Source of the DNA: Clostridia bacterium
Lineage (GTDB): Bacteria; Bacillota; Peptococcia; DRI-13; UBA5745
DNA: 64,000 nt
Direction of reading: 5' to 3'
Assembly (NCBI GenBank): GCA_018434325.1
Contig: JAHDPO010000010.1
Span: forward strand, 1-64,000
Shown: positions 26,511 through 36,242 of the stretch, in pieces
Layout of the letters: every line of letters starts with the position of its first letter
Numbering within the stretch: the first letter of the stretch is position 1
The notes under the pieces: model-generated
What the model was told of the DNA's origin: nothing
Seen by the model: only the letters and a program-made list of their open reading frames with translations
The model's database searches: none
Position numbers and translations under genes: made by a program

Positions 26511-28185
26511 CGCCCATGCTGCGCAGCAGGCCGCGGATTCCCTCTTGTTCGGCGATATCCTGATAATACTTGAGATTGCCGGCAATCAGCTCGTCGATGA
26601 CCTGCATACCTAATAACTCTACCGGGGCCTTATCATCAGTAAAGATTAGGGGTCCCGGTTCTTTTTTTTGCAAGTCCTGCCGGAGGCCCAGCATCAGCTT
26701 TTTAAAAGGGCTGTTTTGGGGCAGAGCTTCGGTCTCAGCTGCCAACCGCTCCAAAATCAAAGGGTCCCGGGAAGCAAAAAGCACCATGTTGGTGTTGTTC
26801 GGCAGCGCCATCGTATAAACATAAGGGAACTGGCTGGCAATGGTGTCGCAAAGATAAGCGTTGATGGAGCCTTCCTTGTCGGAGCGCATATTCATGTTGA
26901 CGGCCATGACGCCGTTTTCTTTAAGGTGATCCTTAACCATGCCGAAAAACTCCTGGCTTGACATCTGAAAAGGAATGGTGATGTCTTGGTAAGCATCCAC
27001 CAGGATGACGTCATAAGTGCCGCTGTTTTGCAGATAAGCCCGGCCGTCATTGACGCTGACCTTCACTTCTGCCGGCAGCCGGAAATACTCTTTGGCCAGG
27101 CTGACGATCTTTTCATCGATTTCTACGCCCTCTACCTCAATTCCGGGAAAATAATTCAGGCATTGGGTGGCGTAAGTGCCGGTGCCCAGGCCCAAAATCA
27201 GCAGGTTGCGCCCTTGTGCCGCAGAGCTGCTGCCGGCAGAAAAGTTATCGTAGGCTTTAGCGCCCAGAGGTATGCCCGCCATAATGGGGGCAGCCAGGGC
27301 ATAATCGTAATACATGCCGGTAAGCTCTTCGTTTTTCATCATGATGGACTGAACGCCTTCAAGGACGTTGGTGGACAAAATAACGCTCCTGGGCGTATCC
27401 TTCACCTGCAGATAATTGTAGATGGATTCCCCCTCATAAAGCAGGCTGGTCTCCCAAAAAGCAAAGCTGTTGCCCACCGGCAGGAATAACAAAGTGCCAA
27501 TGATCAGAAATACGCTGAGACTTTTAGCCACATATTTTTTGATGGACAAAAAATAAGCCAGGCTGATGGCCGCCAGTATGCCGGCAAAAATCAGGAAGGT
27601 GGCCGCCGTTCCGACTGCCGGGATCGTGACAAACGTAGGCAAAAACGTGCCGATAATACTGCCGATGGTGCTGATGGCCTCAAGTTCCCCAACGACTTTG
27701 CCGTTTTCCTCCAGATTCAGCACACAAAATTTAATCAATGCCGGGGAGACGGTACCCAAAAGCAGCAGCGGAAAAACAAAAACCAGAAAGCAGGAGAGCA
27801 GGGAGGCCCAAATCAGGAAATTGCTCTTGACGAAAATGGCCAACACTAAGGAAACGCCGGTAATGACGTATTTGCCGGCAAAGGGAATGGCCGCCGTCCA
27901 GATGGCCGCCAACAAAAGCCGCAGATAAAGCCGGCTGGGGTCCGGGTTTTTGTCCACCATGCGGCCGCCGATAACATGGCCCAAGGCCAGAGCAATCATG
28001 ATGGTGCCGATGATGACGGTCCAGACGATTTGCGAGGAGCTGAAATAAGGCGCCAAAAGGCGGCTGGCTCCCAGCTCGATAGCCATGACCGACATACCGG
28101 AAAAAAATGCAGTGGTGTAAAGAAAATAACGGTTTTTCATCAACCGGCTGCCGCCGGCCTTTTTTCTGTCGGTTAAACTGCCCAT
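26491..28185 (-). CDS. Polytopic membrane protein fused to a spermidine-synthase-like domain
   Basis: A 564-residue protein. The N-terminal part (about 15-225) has seven or more hydrophobic segments (AIELGASRLLAPYF at the start). The C-terminal cytoplasmic part is a spermidine-synthase-type Rossmann domain with LGLGTGTYATQCL, EGVEIDEKIV, NDGRAYL and DVILVDAYQD. The acidic residues that bind polyamine are partly kept, but the substrate is unknown; similar fusions are common and mostly uncharacterised. The ATG at 28185 follows AGGGGGA at 5 bp; the longer in-frame start has no such site. Confidence 0.85.
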   Translation of the reverse strand: MGSLTDRKKAGGSRLMKNRYFLYTTAFFSGMSVMAIELGASRLLAPYFSSSQIVWTVIIGTIMIALALGHVIGGRMVDKNPDPSRLYLRLLLAAIWTAAIPFAGKYVITGVSLVLAIFVKSNFLIWASLLSCFLVFVFPLLLLGTVSPALIKFCVLNLEENGKVVGELEAISTIGSIIGTFLPTFVTIPAVGTAATFLIFAGILAAISLAYFLSIKKYVAKSLSVFLIIGTLLFLPVGNSFAFWETSLLYEGESIYNYLQVKDTPRSVILSTNVLEGVQSIMMKNEELTGMYYDYALAAPIMAGIPLGAKAYDNFSAGSSSAAQGRNLLILGLGTGTYATQCLNYFPGIEVEGVEIDEKIVSLAKEYFRLPAEVKVSVNDGRAYLQNSGTYDVILVDAYQDITIPFQMSSQEFFGMVKDHLKENGVMAVNMNMRSDKEGSINAYLCDTIASQFPYVYTMALPNNTNMVLFASRDPLILERLAAETEALPQNSPFKKLMLGLRQDLQKKEPGPLIFTDDKAPVELLGMQVIDELIAGNLKYYQDIAEQEGIRGLLRSMGVIPASR

Positions 28186-28423
28186 GGGATTCCCCCTGTT
28201 AAAATGGTTTTGCTGGTATGCCGAACTGTTGGGATTAAACTTTATTTTAATAGTATACCACAAAACCTAAAGATCAGGCTGTAGTTTTGCCTGAACCTGC
28301 AGACTTCATCCAAAATTCACAAGGCAGGGCTTGTATTATGGGGTGCTTTGGCGCAAAATATTAAGTAGATGATGTTGACAGTCCCCTTCGGACCACATTA
28401 AAGAAATGGAAGGCACTCATTAA

Positions 28424-29656
28424 ATGCGAATGATAATGATGTTGCTGTTAATGCTGGCCATATACAGCAGTTTGAATATTTACGTAGGCTCCCGCATATT
28501 GTTTTATTTCCGGCTCTCCCTTTCGCCTTTTTTCCATGGGGTATTCTGGCTGGCCGTTTTTGTGCTGGCTTTTTCCTATATATTCGGCATGCTGCTGCCC
28601 GGCAGCTTGCTGGGCAAGGCTTGCCGCTATGCAGGCAGCTATTGGATGGTGATGTTTCTCTATCTGCTTTTAGGCTTTGTCCTGATGGACGGACTGCGGT
28701 TGTTAGGCCGGTTGCCTTTTTTGGCCTCCCTGGCCGGCGGTTTGCCGGCTTTTACTTTATTGCTGGTAGGCTCTTTGGTGGTTGGCGGTTCTCTGGTTAC
28801 GGTTGCTTATGGGGCTTACCACGCCCGGCAGGTGAGCCTGGCGGAGTACCGGGCTGAGGCGGTTAAGGCCGGTCCTCCCGGAGAGCTGAGGGTAGCTCTG
28901 GTTTCCGACCTGCACCTGGGCTCTGCCGTAGATAATGCCTGGCTGGCCCGGGTTGTGGCAAAGATTAACGAGGCTGAGCCGGATCTGGTCTGCATAGCCG
29001 GCGATATTTTTGATAATAACCTGGACAGCCTGAGGGATGTGGCGGGGATTACTGCCGCCTTCCGCCAAATACGGGCTCCCTACGGTGTTTATGCCTGTTT
29101 GGGCAACCATGACGTAGAGGAGGTATCTTTCAGACGCCGGCAAAACAACGCTGGCGGTGATGGCCTGGCTGCCGAAAGCGATGGCGCAGCCGCTGCCCTT
29201 AAGCCGGCAAACCCCGGCATCCGCCAGCTTCTGGAGGCGGGAGGAGTCACCCTGCTGCAAGACGAAATGATATTGGTGCAGGATACCTTCTATATTGCCG
29301 GCAGGAAAGACGCCTCCCCCATCGGCATTGCCGACCACTCCCGGCTGGCTGTGGATCAGCTGACGGCGGCAAGGGATGAGAGCCTGCCCCTGATCCTTTT
29401 GGACCATCAGCCCACAGATATTCCGGCGGCGGCGGCCGGCGGCGTTGATTTGCTGCTTTCCGGCCACACTCACCGGGGTCAGGTTTTTCCCGCCAGTCTG
29501 GTAACCCGGCGGCTATTCCTGGTGGATTACGGTTATATGAAGCTGGAAAACACCAATATAGTGGTAAGCTCCGGCGCCGGGGTCTGGGGGCCGCCCATTC
29601 GGGTAGGCACAAATTCTGAGGTAGCGGTTATTGATTTAAAGTGGTATACTGAATAA
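28424..29656 (+). CDS. Membrane-bound metallophosphoesterase (YkuE/calcineurin-like)
   Basis: A 410-residue protein with four hydrophobic segments in its first 140 residues and a calcineurin-like phosphoesterase domain after that. The metal-binding motifs are complete: SDLHLG (about 162-167), GDIFDN (about 191-196), GNHD, LLDHQP and SGHTHRGQ. Known relatives act on phospholipid-type or nucleotide-type phosphoesters at the membrane; the substrate here is not known. GGAAGGC lies upstream of the ATG. Confidence 0.9.
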   Translation: MRMIMMLLLMLAIYSSLNIYVGSRILFYFRLSLSPFFHGVFWLAVFVLAFSYIFGMLLPGSLLGKACRYAGSYWMVMFLYLLLGFVLMDGLRLLGRLPFLASLAGGLPAFTLLLVGSLVVGGSLVTVAYGAYHARQVSLAEYRAEAVKAGPPGELRVALVSDLHLGSAVDNAWLARVVAKINEAEPDLVCIAGDIFDNNLDSLRDVAGITAAFRQIRAPYGVYACLGNHDVEEVSFRRRQNNAGGDGLAAESDGAAAALKPANPGIRQLLEAGGVTLLQDEMILVQDTFYIAGRKDASPIGIADHSRLAVDQLTAARDESLPLILLDHQPTDIPAAAAGGVDLLLSGHTHRGQVFPASLVTRRLFLVDYGYMKLENTNIVVSSGAGVWGPPIRVGTNSEVAVIDLKWYTE

Positions 29657-29692
29657 AGATCGGCAGGATATGTAGGAGGGGGATAATGATTG

Positions 29693-30121
29693 ATGAATAT
29701 CTTATTTTTCCTGACGCCCAAAGAAGAAGTAGCTTACATTTATGAAGATTTCACCTTGCGCCAAGTTTTAGAAAAAATGGAGTATCACCGTTATACGGCC
29801 ATACCGGTATTGAAGCGTTCAGGAGAATACGCCGGTACCCTTACCGAAGGGGATCTGCTGTGGGCCATTAAAAATAAATACCAATTAAATTTAAAAGCGG
29901 CGGAGCACCTGCCTATATCGGATCTGCCGCGGTATTCCGATAATAAGGCTGTTACTATATCGACGGATATCAACGAGCTGATCACCAAATCGCTGGAACA
30001 AAACTTTGTGCCCGTAGAAGACGATAGGGGTATGTTCATCGGTATTGTTACCCGCCGTAATGTGATCCAGTATTTCAAGAATAAATGGGAAAGACCCTTG
30101 GCTGATTCCTATACCGCTTAA
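29693..30121 (+). CDS. CBS-domain pair protein
   Basis: A stand-alone pair of CBS domains in 142 residues (about 15-65 and 75-135), a module that binds adenine nucleotides and usually regulates a partner. It reads YTAIPVLKRSGEYAGTLTE in the first and FVPVEDDRGMFIGIVTRRNV in the second. AGGAGGGGG lies upstream; ATG at 29693 is preferred to the adjoining TTG. It is followed by about 180 bp with no gene and a terminator. Confidence 0.88.
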   Translation: MNILFFLTPKEEVAYIYEDFTLRQVLEKMEYHRYTAIPVLKRSGEYAGTLTEGDLLWAIKNKYQLNLKAAEHLPISDLPRYSDNKAVTISTDINELITKSLEQNFVPVEDDRGMFIGIVTRRNVIQYFKNKWERPLADSYTA

Positions 30122-30302
30122 GCGGCGGGTAAGCGAGGAGGCGGCGATCCAAAGCCAAAGAGGAGCTGGTTAAAGAACCGGCCCGATCTGCGGCCAGGAC
30201 GGCGAAAGACGATTGCGGCACAAACGTCACAATAGAATCAAAACGCACTGACCAAAGGGTAATTCCCGATGAAAAGGCGGCAAAGAGAAAGCTGTTCATT
30301 TT

Positions 30303-30328
30303 GCCACGCCTTTTGGCGTGGTTTTTTT
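30303..30328 (+). terminator. Terminator before the second ABC operon
   Basis: GCCACGCC pairs with GGCGTGG across TTTT and is followed by seven T. It lies only about 28 bp before the start of the binding-protein gene, so it may also act as an attenuator of transcripts coming from the CBS gene. The 180 bp between the CBS gene and this hairpin show no other feature. Confidence 0.85.
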
Positions 30329-30355
30329 AATGAGAAAGACGAGGAGGAGAAAGAT

Positions 30356-31402
30356 ATGAAAAAAGTATTGTCGGTATTGTTGATGGTGATGTTAACGGCA
30401 GGTCTGCTGGCCGGCTGCGGTTCGGGCGGAGGGGCTGCAAATCCTGCCGCCACCACGCCTCAAGGGGCCTCTGAGCCTGCTGAGGCTACGGAGCCGGCAG
30501 CGCCGGAGGTTCAGCCCGCCACTATCCGTTTGGGCGGCTTAAAAGGGCCTACAACCATGGGTATGGTAAAGCTTTTAAAAGACGCTGAAGCAGGCGGCAC
30601 TTTCAATCAGTATGAATTCACTATTGCCGGCGCCGCCGACGAATTGACGCCCCAGCTGATTCAGGGCCAGCTGGATATTGCTGCCGTACCGGCCAATCTG
30701 GCGGCGGTACTCCATAATAATACCAAGGGCGCCGTAAAGCTGGCAGCCGTTAATACTCTTGGCGTTGTGTATATCGTGGAAACCGGCGAGGCCATCGAGA
30801 CGATCCAGGATTTAAAAGGCAAGACGATTTACGCCACCGGCAAAGGCTCCACGCCGGAGTACGCTTTACGCCATATTTTGCAGGAAAATGGCATCGATCC
30901 CGATAAAGATGTGACCATGGAATGGAAATCGGAGCCCACAGAGGTGCTGGCCCTTCTGGGTCAAGGCGGCGGCGTGGCCATGATGCCCCAGCCTTACGTA
31001 ACGGTGGCCCAAAACACCTTGCCCAATCTGCGGATCGCTTTAGACCTGACGAAAGAATGGGACGCTTTAGACAGCGGCAGCATGCTGATCACCGGCGTTT
31101 TGGTGGTGCGCACCGCCTTTGCTGAGGAGTATCCGGAGCAATTGGCTAAGTTTTTGGAAGAGTACAAAGCTTCCACGGAATATGTCAATGCTAATGTCCA
31201 GGAGGCTGCCGTTTTAGTGGAAGAGTTCGATATCGTTAAAGCAGCCATTGCCGCCAAGGCAATTCCATATTGCAATATTACCTATCTGGACGGGGAAACG
31301 ATGAAACAGGCGATGGCCGGTTATCTGCAGGTGCTCTTTGATCAAAATCCCAAATCTGTAGGCGGCAGCCTGCCGGGAGATGATTTCTATTACCAGAAAT
31401 AA
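30356..31402 (+). CDS. ABC transporter substrate-binding lipoprotein (NMT1-like)
   Basis: A 348-residue lipoprotein with signal peptide and lipobox LLAGC (Cys about 21), an Ala/Pro/Glu linker to about 60, then a type II binding fold (RLGGLKGPTTMGMVKLL, IQGQLDIAAVPANLA, DLKGKTIYATGKG). It belongs to the NMT1/SsuA-type group. GAGGAGGAG precedes the ATG at 30356; the longer frame starting at 30269 includes the terminator hairpin and is rejected. Its 3' end overlaps the fused permease-ATPase gene by 23 bp. Confidence 0.9.
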   Translation: MKKVLSVLLMVMLTAGLLAGCGSGGGAANPAATTPQGASEPAEATEPAAPEVQPATIRLGGLKGPTTMGMVKLLKDAEAGGTFNQYEFTIAGAADELTPQLIQGQLDIAAVPANLAAVLHNNTKGAVKLAAVNTLGVVYIVETGEAIETIQDLKGKTIYATGKGSTPEYALRHILQENGIDPDKDVTMEWKSEPTEVLALLGQGGGVAMMPQPYVTVAQNTLPNLRIALDLTKEWDALDSGSMLITGVLVVRTAFAEEYPEQLAKFLEEYKASTEYVNANVQEAAVLVEEFDIVKAAIAAKAIPYCNITYLDGETMKQAMAGYLQVLFDQNPKSVGGSLPGDDFYYQK

Positions 31403-32864
31403 GGAAAAGCTTAAGAATCAACGCAGAACACAGCTGCTTTTCTCCATATTGCTGGCACTGATTCTCTGGCAGTTGGGGGCCATGCTTTTTGAACATTTTG
31501 TGGTTTTCGGCGGTTTTCTGGTAGCCACGCCGGCAGCGGTCCTGCGCAGGCTTTTGACCTTATGGAGCCAGCTGAGCTTTTGGCAAACAGTCTGGTTCTC
31601 TTTTGGCCGCATTGTCACCGGTTTTTTGGCGGCATTAACCTTAGGTTCCCTGTTGGCGGCTGCTGCCGGCCGCTTCCCTCTGCTGGAGACTCTGTTTTGG
31701 CCCTACATTACGGTAATTAAGGCTACGCCGGTGGCCTCCTTCATCATTCTCTGCCTGATCTGGTGGGGCTCCCGGAATTTGTCCATCATCATTTCATTTC
31801 TGATGGTGCTGCCCGTCATCTATACCAATATGCTGCAAGGAATCCGCAGTACCGACCGTCATTTGCTGGAAATGGCGGCGGTGTTTCGGGCCAGCTGGAG
31901 CCGGCGGCTGGTTTATATCTATCTGCCTCAGTTGAAGCCCTATTTGCTTTCGGCCTGCAGCATATCCTTGGGCATAACCTGGAAATCGGGCATTGCCGCC
32001 GAAGTCATCGGTATTCCCGATGGCTCTATCGGCGAGATGCTGTATCAGGCTAAAATCTACCTGAATGCCCAGGAGCTTTTTGCCTGGACGGCAGTGATTA
32101 TTTTAGTCAGCGCAGCCTTTGAGAAGCTGTTTATCGCTCTGATCAAAAAGGCTTACAGATGCCTGGAGGGTCTGGGCAGGTATGAGGGAGCAAGGAAGGC
32201 GGGAGCCGGGCCGGAGCAAGCGCCGTCTGACGCTGAGGCGCCGGCGGCAGGGGCTGCGACTGCGGCGGTAGTTCGGCCTTTGCCGGATATCGAAGTGAGT
32301 GGTCTTGCCAAAGCGTACGGCGATAAAAAAGTGTTGGAGGATTATAGCGCCGTTTTTTCCGGCGGCAGCTGCACCTGCATCATGGGTGATTCCGGTCTTG
32401 GCAAGACCACGCTGCTGCATATTTTGATGGGCCTGACGCCGCCGGATAGCGGCAGCATCAAGGGCTTGGCAGGCTTAAAGATCAGCGCCGTATTTCAGGA
32501 AGACCGGCTTTGCGAAAGCTTTAATGCCGTGGCTAATATCGGCTTTGCCTGCGGCAAAAAAACAGAACCGACCGTCATCGCCGCCCATTTGACGGCCTTG
32601 GGCCTGGGGGACAGCCTGAATCAGCCGGTACGGGAGCTTTCCGGCGGTATGCGGCGGCGGGTGGCTATTTGCCGGGCGGTGCTGGCTGCCGGTCAAGCGC
32701 TGTTTTTGGATGAACCCTTCAAGGGCTTGGATGAGCAAAATAAAGAGCTGACCGCCAACTACATACGGCGGTACAGCCGGGGCATTACTACGCTGATGGT
32801 GACTCACAGTCAGGAGGAGGTAACCCTCATGGGCGGTGAACTGCTGATCATGAAAAAGGGTTAA
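31380..32864 (+). CDS. ABC transporter with permease and ATPase fused in one polypeptide
   Basis: A 494-residue protein. Residues 1-255 are an SsuC-type permease with about six hydrophobic segments and the coupling loop LLEMAAVFRASWSRRLVYIYLP. An Ala/Pro/Glu-rich linker (about 265-300) joins it to an SsuB-type ATPase with Walker A GDSGLGKTT (336-344), signature LSGGMRRR (421-428), Walker B LFLDEP and MVTHSQEE. In most bacteria, and in the other importer of this window, these are separate genes. The ATPase half is short, about 190 residues. The sequence shows no stop or frameshift at the joint, so the fusion looks genuine. Confidence 0.9.
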   Translation: MISITRNKEKLKNQRRTQLLFSILLALILWQLGAMLFEHFVVFGGFLVATPAAVLRRLLTLWSQLSFWQTVWFSFGRIVTGFLAALTLGSLLAAAAGRFPLLETLFWPYITVIKATPVASFIILCLIWWGSRNLSIIISFLMVLPVIYTNMLQGIRSTDRHLLEMAAVFRASWSRRLVYIYLPQLKPYLLSACSISLGITWKSGIAAEVIGIPDGSIGEMLYQAKIYLNAQELFAWTAVIILVSAAFEKLFIALIKKAYRCLEGLGRYEGARKAGAGPEQAPSDAEAPAAGAATAAVVRPLPDIEVSGLAKAYGDKKVLEDYSAVFSGGSCTCIMGDSGLGKTTLLHILMGLTPPDSGSIKGLAGLKISAVFQEDRLCESFNAVANIGFACGKKTEPTVIAAHLTALGLGDSLNQPVRELSGGMRRRVAICRAVLAAGQALFLDEPFKGLDEQNKELTANYIRRYSRGITTLMVTHSQEEVTLMGGELLIMKKG

Positions 32865-32871
32865 CCGCCGG

Positions 32872-33270
32872 TCAAAAAAAGTTTTGCAGCGTAAATTTCT
32901 CTTTTTCCGGCACGTGGCTGATCAAATAGCCCAAGGAGGAGAGCTCCATTTCCGCCTCCTCGTGGTTTTGCTGCCGCAGCCGGTTTTCCAGGCGAACCAG
33001 AGCGTCGCTGATTTTCTCCAATTCCTGGTGATCCAGTATCAGAGCCCAGGTTTTTTGGTGCTCTTCCCAAAGGTCGGCCAGCTGGTCCCGCAAAGAAAGA
33101 GAGCCTTCCCAGTCTTTGTCGTTCAGCAGGAGTTCTAAAGCGCTTACCTCGGACAAAAGCTGCCGGGCGACTTTATCCAACAAATGGCTGGTATAAAAAC
33201 AGCAGGAAATCAAAGCAACAAGGAGAAAGATAATGATAGCAGGCGTAAGATTTTGTTTCACTGTTATCAC
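32872..33270 (-). CDS. DUF4363 protein, partner of YetF-type protein
   Basis: A 132-residue protein with one N-terminal transmembrane segment (about 8-28) and a helical, charged remainder. It fits the DUF4363 family, which in spore-formers is nearly always encoded just after a YetF/DUF421 gene, as here with a 4-bp overlap. Function is unknown. It ends 7 bp from the stop of the convergent ABC gene. Confidence 0.8.
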   Translation of the reverse strand: MITVKQNLTPAIIIFLLVALISCCFYTSHLLDKVARQLLSEVSALELLLNDKDWEGSLSLRDQLADLWEEHQKTWALILDHQELEKISDALVRLENRLRQQNHEEAEMELSSLGYLISHVPEKEKFTLQNFF

Positions 33271-33965
33271 TCCTTCTTTGCTTTCGGTTTCTTGTTTTTT
33301 TTCTGATAGAGCAAGCCTTCCGTCTGATCCAGGGCGGCAAAAAACAACTCTTCAATATTATTAATGCCTTCTTTTTTCAGCAGATTATCGAAACTGGGCC
33401 GAGTCAGCCCCGCCGGTTTAAGATTGGCGCTGATCAGCCGTCCGTCCATGACGAGCATCACGGGAGGAGCCTCTTCCGGAGGCGGCTCGATGCCCAGGTC
33501 TTCTATGGTAACGGGCTTATAAAGGGATTTAGGAATTACGCTGATTTGGCCGCAGGTTTCCAGAATGGCAAATTCCACCTGAGTAGGATCGGCGAAGCCT
33601 TTAATTCGCAGCAGTTCTAAAAGGTCCGTCAGGTTTAAACGAGTAGAAAGCAGGGCCTCTTCCATGATACGGCCCCGTTCAATAAGCACTGCCGGCTTGC
33701 CGCAGATAAACTCTCTGGCCCTGTTGCTTTTTAAAGCCCACCAGGAAATGGTCAGCTGGGAAAGCAGCAGAATCAGCATTGGTATAATACCGGATAATAG
33801 GGGCAGATCTGATGAAGCCATAGGAATGGCGGCCAGCTCAGAAATCAGGAGAGTGACCACTAACTCATAAGGCTGCAGCTCGCCGATTTGTCTTTTGCCC
33901 ATGATCCGCAGTATCAGAGTCACAAGCAAAAAAAGGAACACTGTCCGAAAAAAGGTAATAAACAT
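33267..33965 (-). CDS. DUF421/YetF-family membrane protein
   Basis: A 232-residue protein with three hydrophobic segments in the first 85 residues and a soluble YetF-type domain (LLRIKGFADPTQVEFAILE, PVMLVMDGRL). The C-terminal tail is Lys-rich. AAGGAG precedes the ATG. Relatives in Bacillus sit in the spore membrane; the near-consensus sigma-G promoter upstream fits that. Confidence 0.88.
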   Translation of the reverse strand: MFITFFRTVFLFLLVTLILRIMGKRQIGELQPYELVVTLLISELAAIPMASSDLPLLSGIIPMLILLLSQLTISWWALKSNRAREFICGKPAVLIERGRIMEEALLSTRLNLTDLLELLRIKGFADPTQVEFAILETCGQISVIPKSLYKPVTIEDLGIEPPPEEAPPVMLVMDGRLISANLKPAGLTRPSFDNLLKKEGINNIEELFFAALDQTEGLLYQKKNKKPKAKKE

Positions 33966-34006
33966 AAGGTAATATTCTCCTTGTAATACTCAAGGGCATC
34001 TTCGGC

Positions 34007-34035
34007 TATTATCCCAAGAAAAAAGCTTTGTATAC
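34007..34035 (-). promoter_or_regulatory. Near-consensus sigma-G promoter of the YetF operon
   Basis: On the minus strand GTATA (34035-34031) and GATAATA (34013-34007) are 17 bp apart. Only the first base of the -10 departs from CATNHTA. It lies about 40 bp ahead of the start codon. Confidence 0.45.
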
Positions 34036-34121
34036 AGCAAAAGGAAGAAGTTCCCCTATAAAAAATTCACAAAATGTGATATATTGTACAATTGAAGAGT
34101 GAATTCTAGGAGGTTTTTTTC

Positions 34122-35375
34122 ATGTTAGAATCGATGGCTGCAAGTCATGCTGCCGGTAAGGGCAGCGAACCGGATTCCGTATTTGCCGTGGTGGCAAAAA
34201 TCAGAGAAGCCAAGAAACTGCCGGGGGCAGAGAATATTATAGATGGGTCTATCGGCGCCATGCGGGGCGAGGATGAAGAGCTCAGCATTTTGCCGGTGGT
34301 GGATGAAGAATTCCGCCGGCTGCCGGCAGAGACTTTAATGGATTATGCCACCATCAGCGGTTCGCCGGAGTTTATCCGGGCGGCTATCGATTATACTTTT
34401 CAGGGCTTCCAGCCGGCAGGCACCACTGCCGCAGCCGTGGGCACTCCCGGCGGCACCGGCGCCGTCCGCCTGATGATTTTTAATTACCTGGATGAGGGCG
34501 AGGCGGTTTTGATTCCCGACTGGTTTTGGGCTCCTTATAAGACCATTGCCGAGGAATGCCAAAGAAGTTATGCCACTTATGAAATGTTCGATGAAAATCT
34601 GCAGTTTACCACGAAAGATATTAAAGCCAAGGCTCAGCAATATTTGGAGAAGCAAAATCAGCTGCTGGTGATTTTCAATACTCCCGGCCATAATCCCACA
34701 GGCTACAGTTTGTCCGAGGCCGATTGGGCAGAATTGATTCCCTTTTTCAAAAAGCTGGCTGCCGAAAGCGGCAAGAAAATCGTCATCGGCCTGGATATGG
34801 CCTATGTGGACTACTGCGGCGATCCCAAGGAAGCCCGTCGCTTCCTGGGCATGTTCACCGATCTGCCGGAAAATATGCAGGCAGTTATTGCGTTCAGTAT
34901 GTCGAAATCCTTTTTCGCTTACGGAATGCGCAGCGGCGCCATTGTGGGCTTTCATCAATCGGCGGCAGTGATGAAGGATTTTACCAACATACATTCCTAC
35001 TCCGCCCGTGGCGCTTGGTCTAACGGCAACCATGGAGCCCAGGAACTATTGGCTAAAATCAATAACGATCCGCAGCTTTCAGCCAAGGCTGACGCGGAAA
35101 GAGCGGCTTTAGTGGAGCTTTTGATTCAGCGGGCCAAGATCTTTGTGGATGAGGCCAAAGAAGTTGATTTAAAAATTCTGCCGTATTTCGGCGGCTTTTT
35201 CATCACCATTCCGGCCAAAGATCCCAAAGGTCTTTGCGCTAAATTGATGGAGCAAAACATTTATCTGGTAGGCATGGGCAAAGGCGTGCGGCTGGCCGTC
35301 TGCGCAGTGCCCAAAAGCAAAATCCCCGGGCTGGCGGCCAAGATTAAGGCTGCTCAGGAAGAAATCGAGAGTTAA
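34122..35375 (+). CDS. PLP-dependent class I/II aminotransferase
   Basis: A 417-residue fold-type I aminotransferase. Residues visible are N191 in NPTG, D225 and Y228 for cofactor binding, the Schiff-base lysine K262 in SMSKSFFAYGMRSGA and R270. The sequence resembles aspartate/aromatic aminotransferases; the amino-acid substrate cannot be fixed. AGGAGG precedes the ATG. A short inverted repeat TCACA-AAA-TGTGA lies at 34067-34079, about 45 bp upstream, and may be an operator. Confidence 0.9.
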   Translation: MLESMAASHAAGKGSEPDSVFAVVAKIREAKKLPGAENIIDGSIGAMRGEDEELSILPVVDEEFRRLPAETLMDYATISGSPEFIRAAIDYTFQGFQPAGTTAAAVGTPGGTGAVRLMIFNYLDEGEAVLIPDWFWAPYKTIAEECQRSYATYEMFDENLQFTTKDIKAKAQQYLEKQNQLLVIFNTPGHNPTGYSLSEADWAELIPFFKKLAAESGKKIVIGLDMAYVDYCGDPKEARRFLGMFTDLPENMQAVIAFSMSKSFFAYGMRSGAIVGFHQSAAVMKDFTNIHSYSARGAWSNGNHGAQELLAKINNDPQLSAKADAERAALVELLIQRAKIFVDEAKEVDLKILPYFGGFFITIPAKDPKGLCAKLMEQNIYLVGMGKGVRLAVCAVPKSKIPGLAAKIKAAQEEIES

Positions 35376-35502
35376 GAGCCGCCAGCCTCAATCTACTAGA
35401 TTCAATCTGCTGTCCTTAGTTGCTTGGCACGCAGATGTATCCGCTATCCTGAGATATTGGGCGCGGATGTTCAGAAAAAGAACCGCCAAAGGAGTTGAGA
35501 TC

Positions 35503-36195
35503 ATGACGGAAGAAAAGCGTATATTGGTGGTTGATGATGATGAGAATATCTGCCGCTTATTGAAGATGTACCTGGCCAACGAAGGCTTTCAGATCTTTGT
35601 AGCCAACGACGGCTCCAAGGCTCTTGAATATGTGGAGAAAGAAAAGATCGACCTGATTATCCTGGATGTGATGATGCCGGTGATGAACGGCTGGGATGTC
35701 TGCCGGGCCGTGCGGAAAATCAGCACTGTGCCTATCATCATGCTGACAGCCAGGGACATGCTGGATGATAAGCTTCAGGGCTTTGAATCCGGCGCTGACG
35801 ACTATATGGTTAAGCCTTTTGAGACAAAGGAATTGGTGGCCCGAGTTAAGGCCCGGCTGCGAGACAAGCAGGAGGAATCCGGCGCCGACGATCAGCTGCC
35901 CTTAGCTATTGGCAATCTGGTGGTGGATTTAAGCCGCTACCAGGTAACCCTTGATCAGACGGTGGTGGATTTAAAGCCGAAGGAAATTCAGCTTCTGCAT
36001 TTCCTGCTGCTGCACCGCAACACCGTTTTTTCCCGGGAGCAGCTGCTGGAGAAGGTCTGGGGCTACACTTACTATGGGGATACCCGGACGGTGGATGTCC
36101 ACGTTAAGCGTCTGCGGGAGAAGCTGGAAAAGCCGGCCAACACCTGGCAAATCAAAACCGTTTGGGGCGTGGGCTATAAGCTTGAAGGCGAATGA
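35503..36195 (+). CDS. Two-component response regulator, OmpR/PhoB family
   Basis: A 230-residue regulator. The receiver domain (1-120) has the acidic pocket D11-D12 and the phosphorylation site D55 in ILDVMMP, plus K in MVKPFE. The C-terminal winged helix (about 132-228) ends KTVWGVGYKLEGE. AAAGGAG lies ahead of the ATG at 35503; a longer in-frame start at 35467 is rejected. The kinase gene follows 47 bp later. Confidence 0.95.
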   Translation: MTEEKRILVVDDDENICRLLKMYLANEGFQIFVANDGSKALEYVEKEKIDLIILDVMMPVMNGWDVCRAVRKISTVPIIMLTARDMLDDKLQGFESGADDYMVKPFETKELVARVKARLRDKQEESGADDQLPLAIGNLVVDLSRYQVTLDQTVVDLKPKEIQLLHFLLLHRNTVFSREQLLEKVWGYTYYGDTRTVDVHVKRLREKLEKPANTWQIKTVWGVGYKLEGE

Positions 36196-36242
36196 GCCGG
36201 CGTTGAAGGAATTGCGATTTTGCATCAGATGGGAGACCGAGG

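Noticed and set aside
30269-30355. N-terminal extension of the second binding-protein gene
   Set aside because: It reads through a terminator hairpin and ends before a normal signal peptide with its own ribosome site at 30356.
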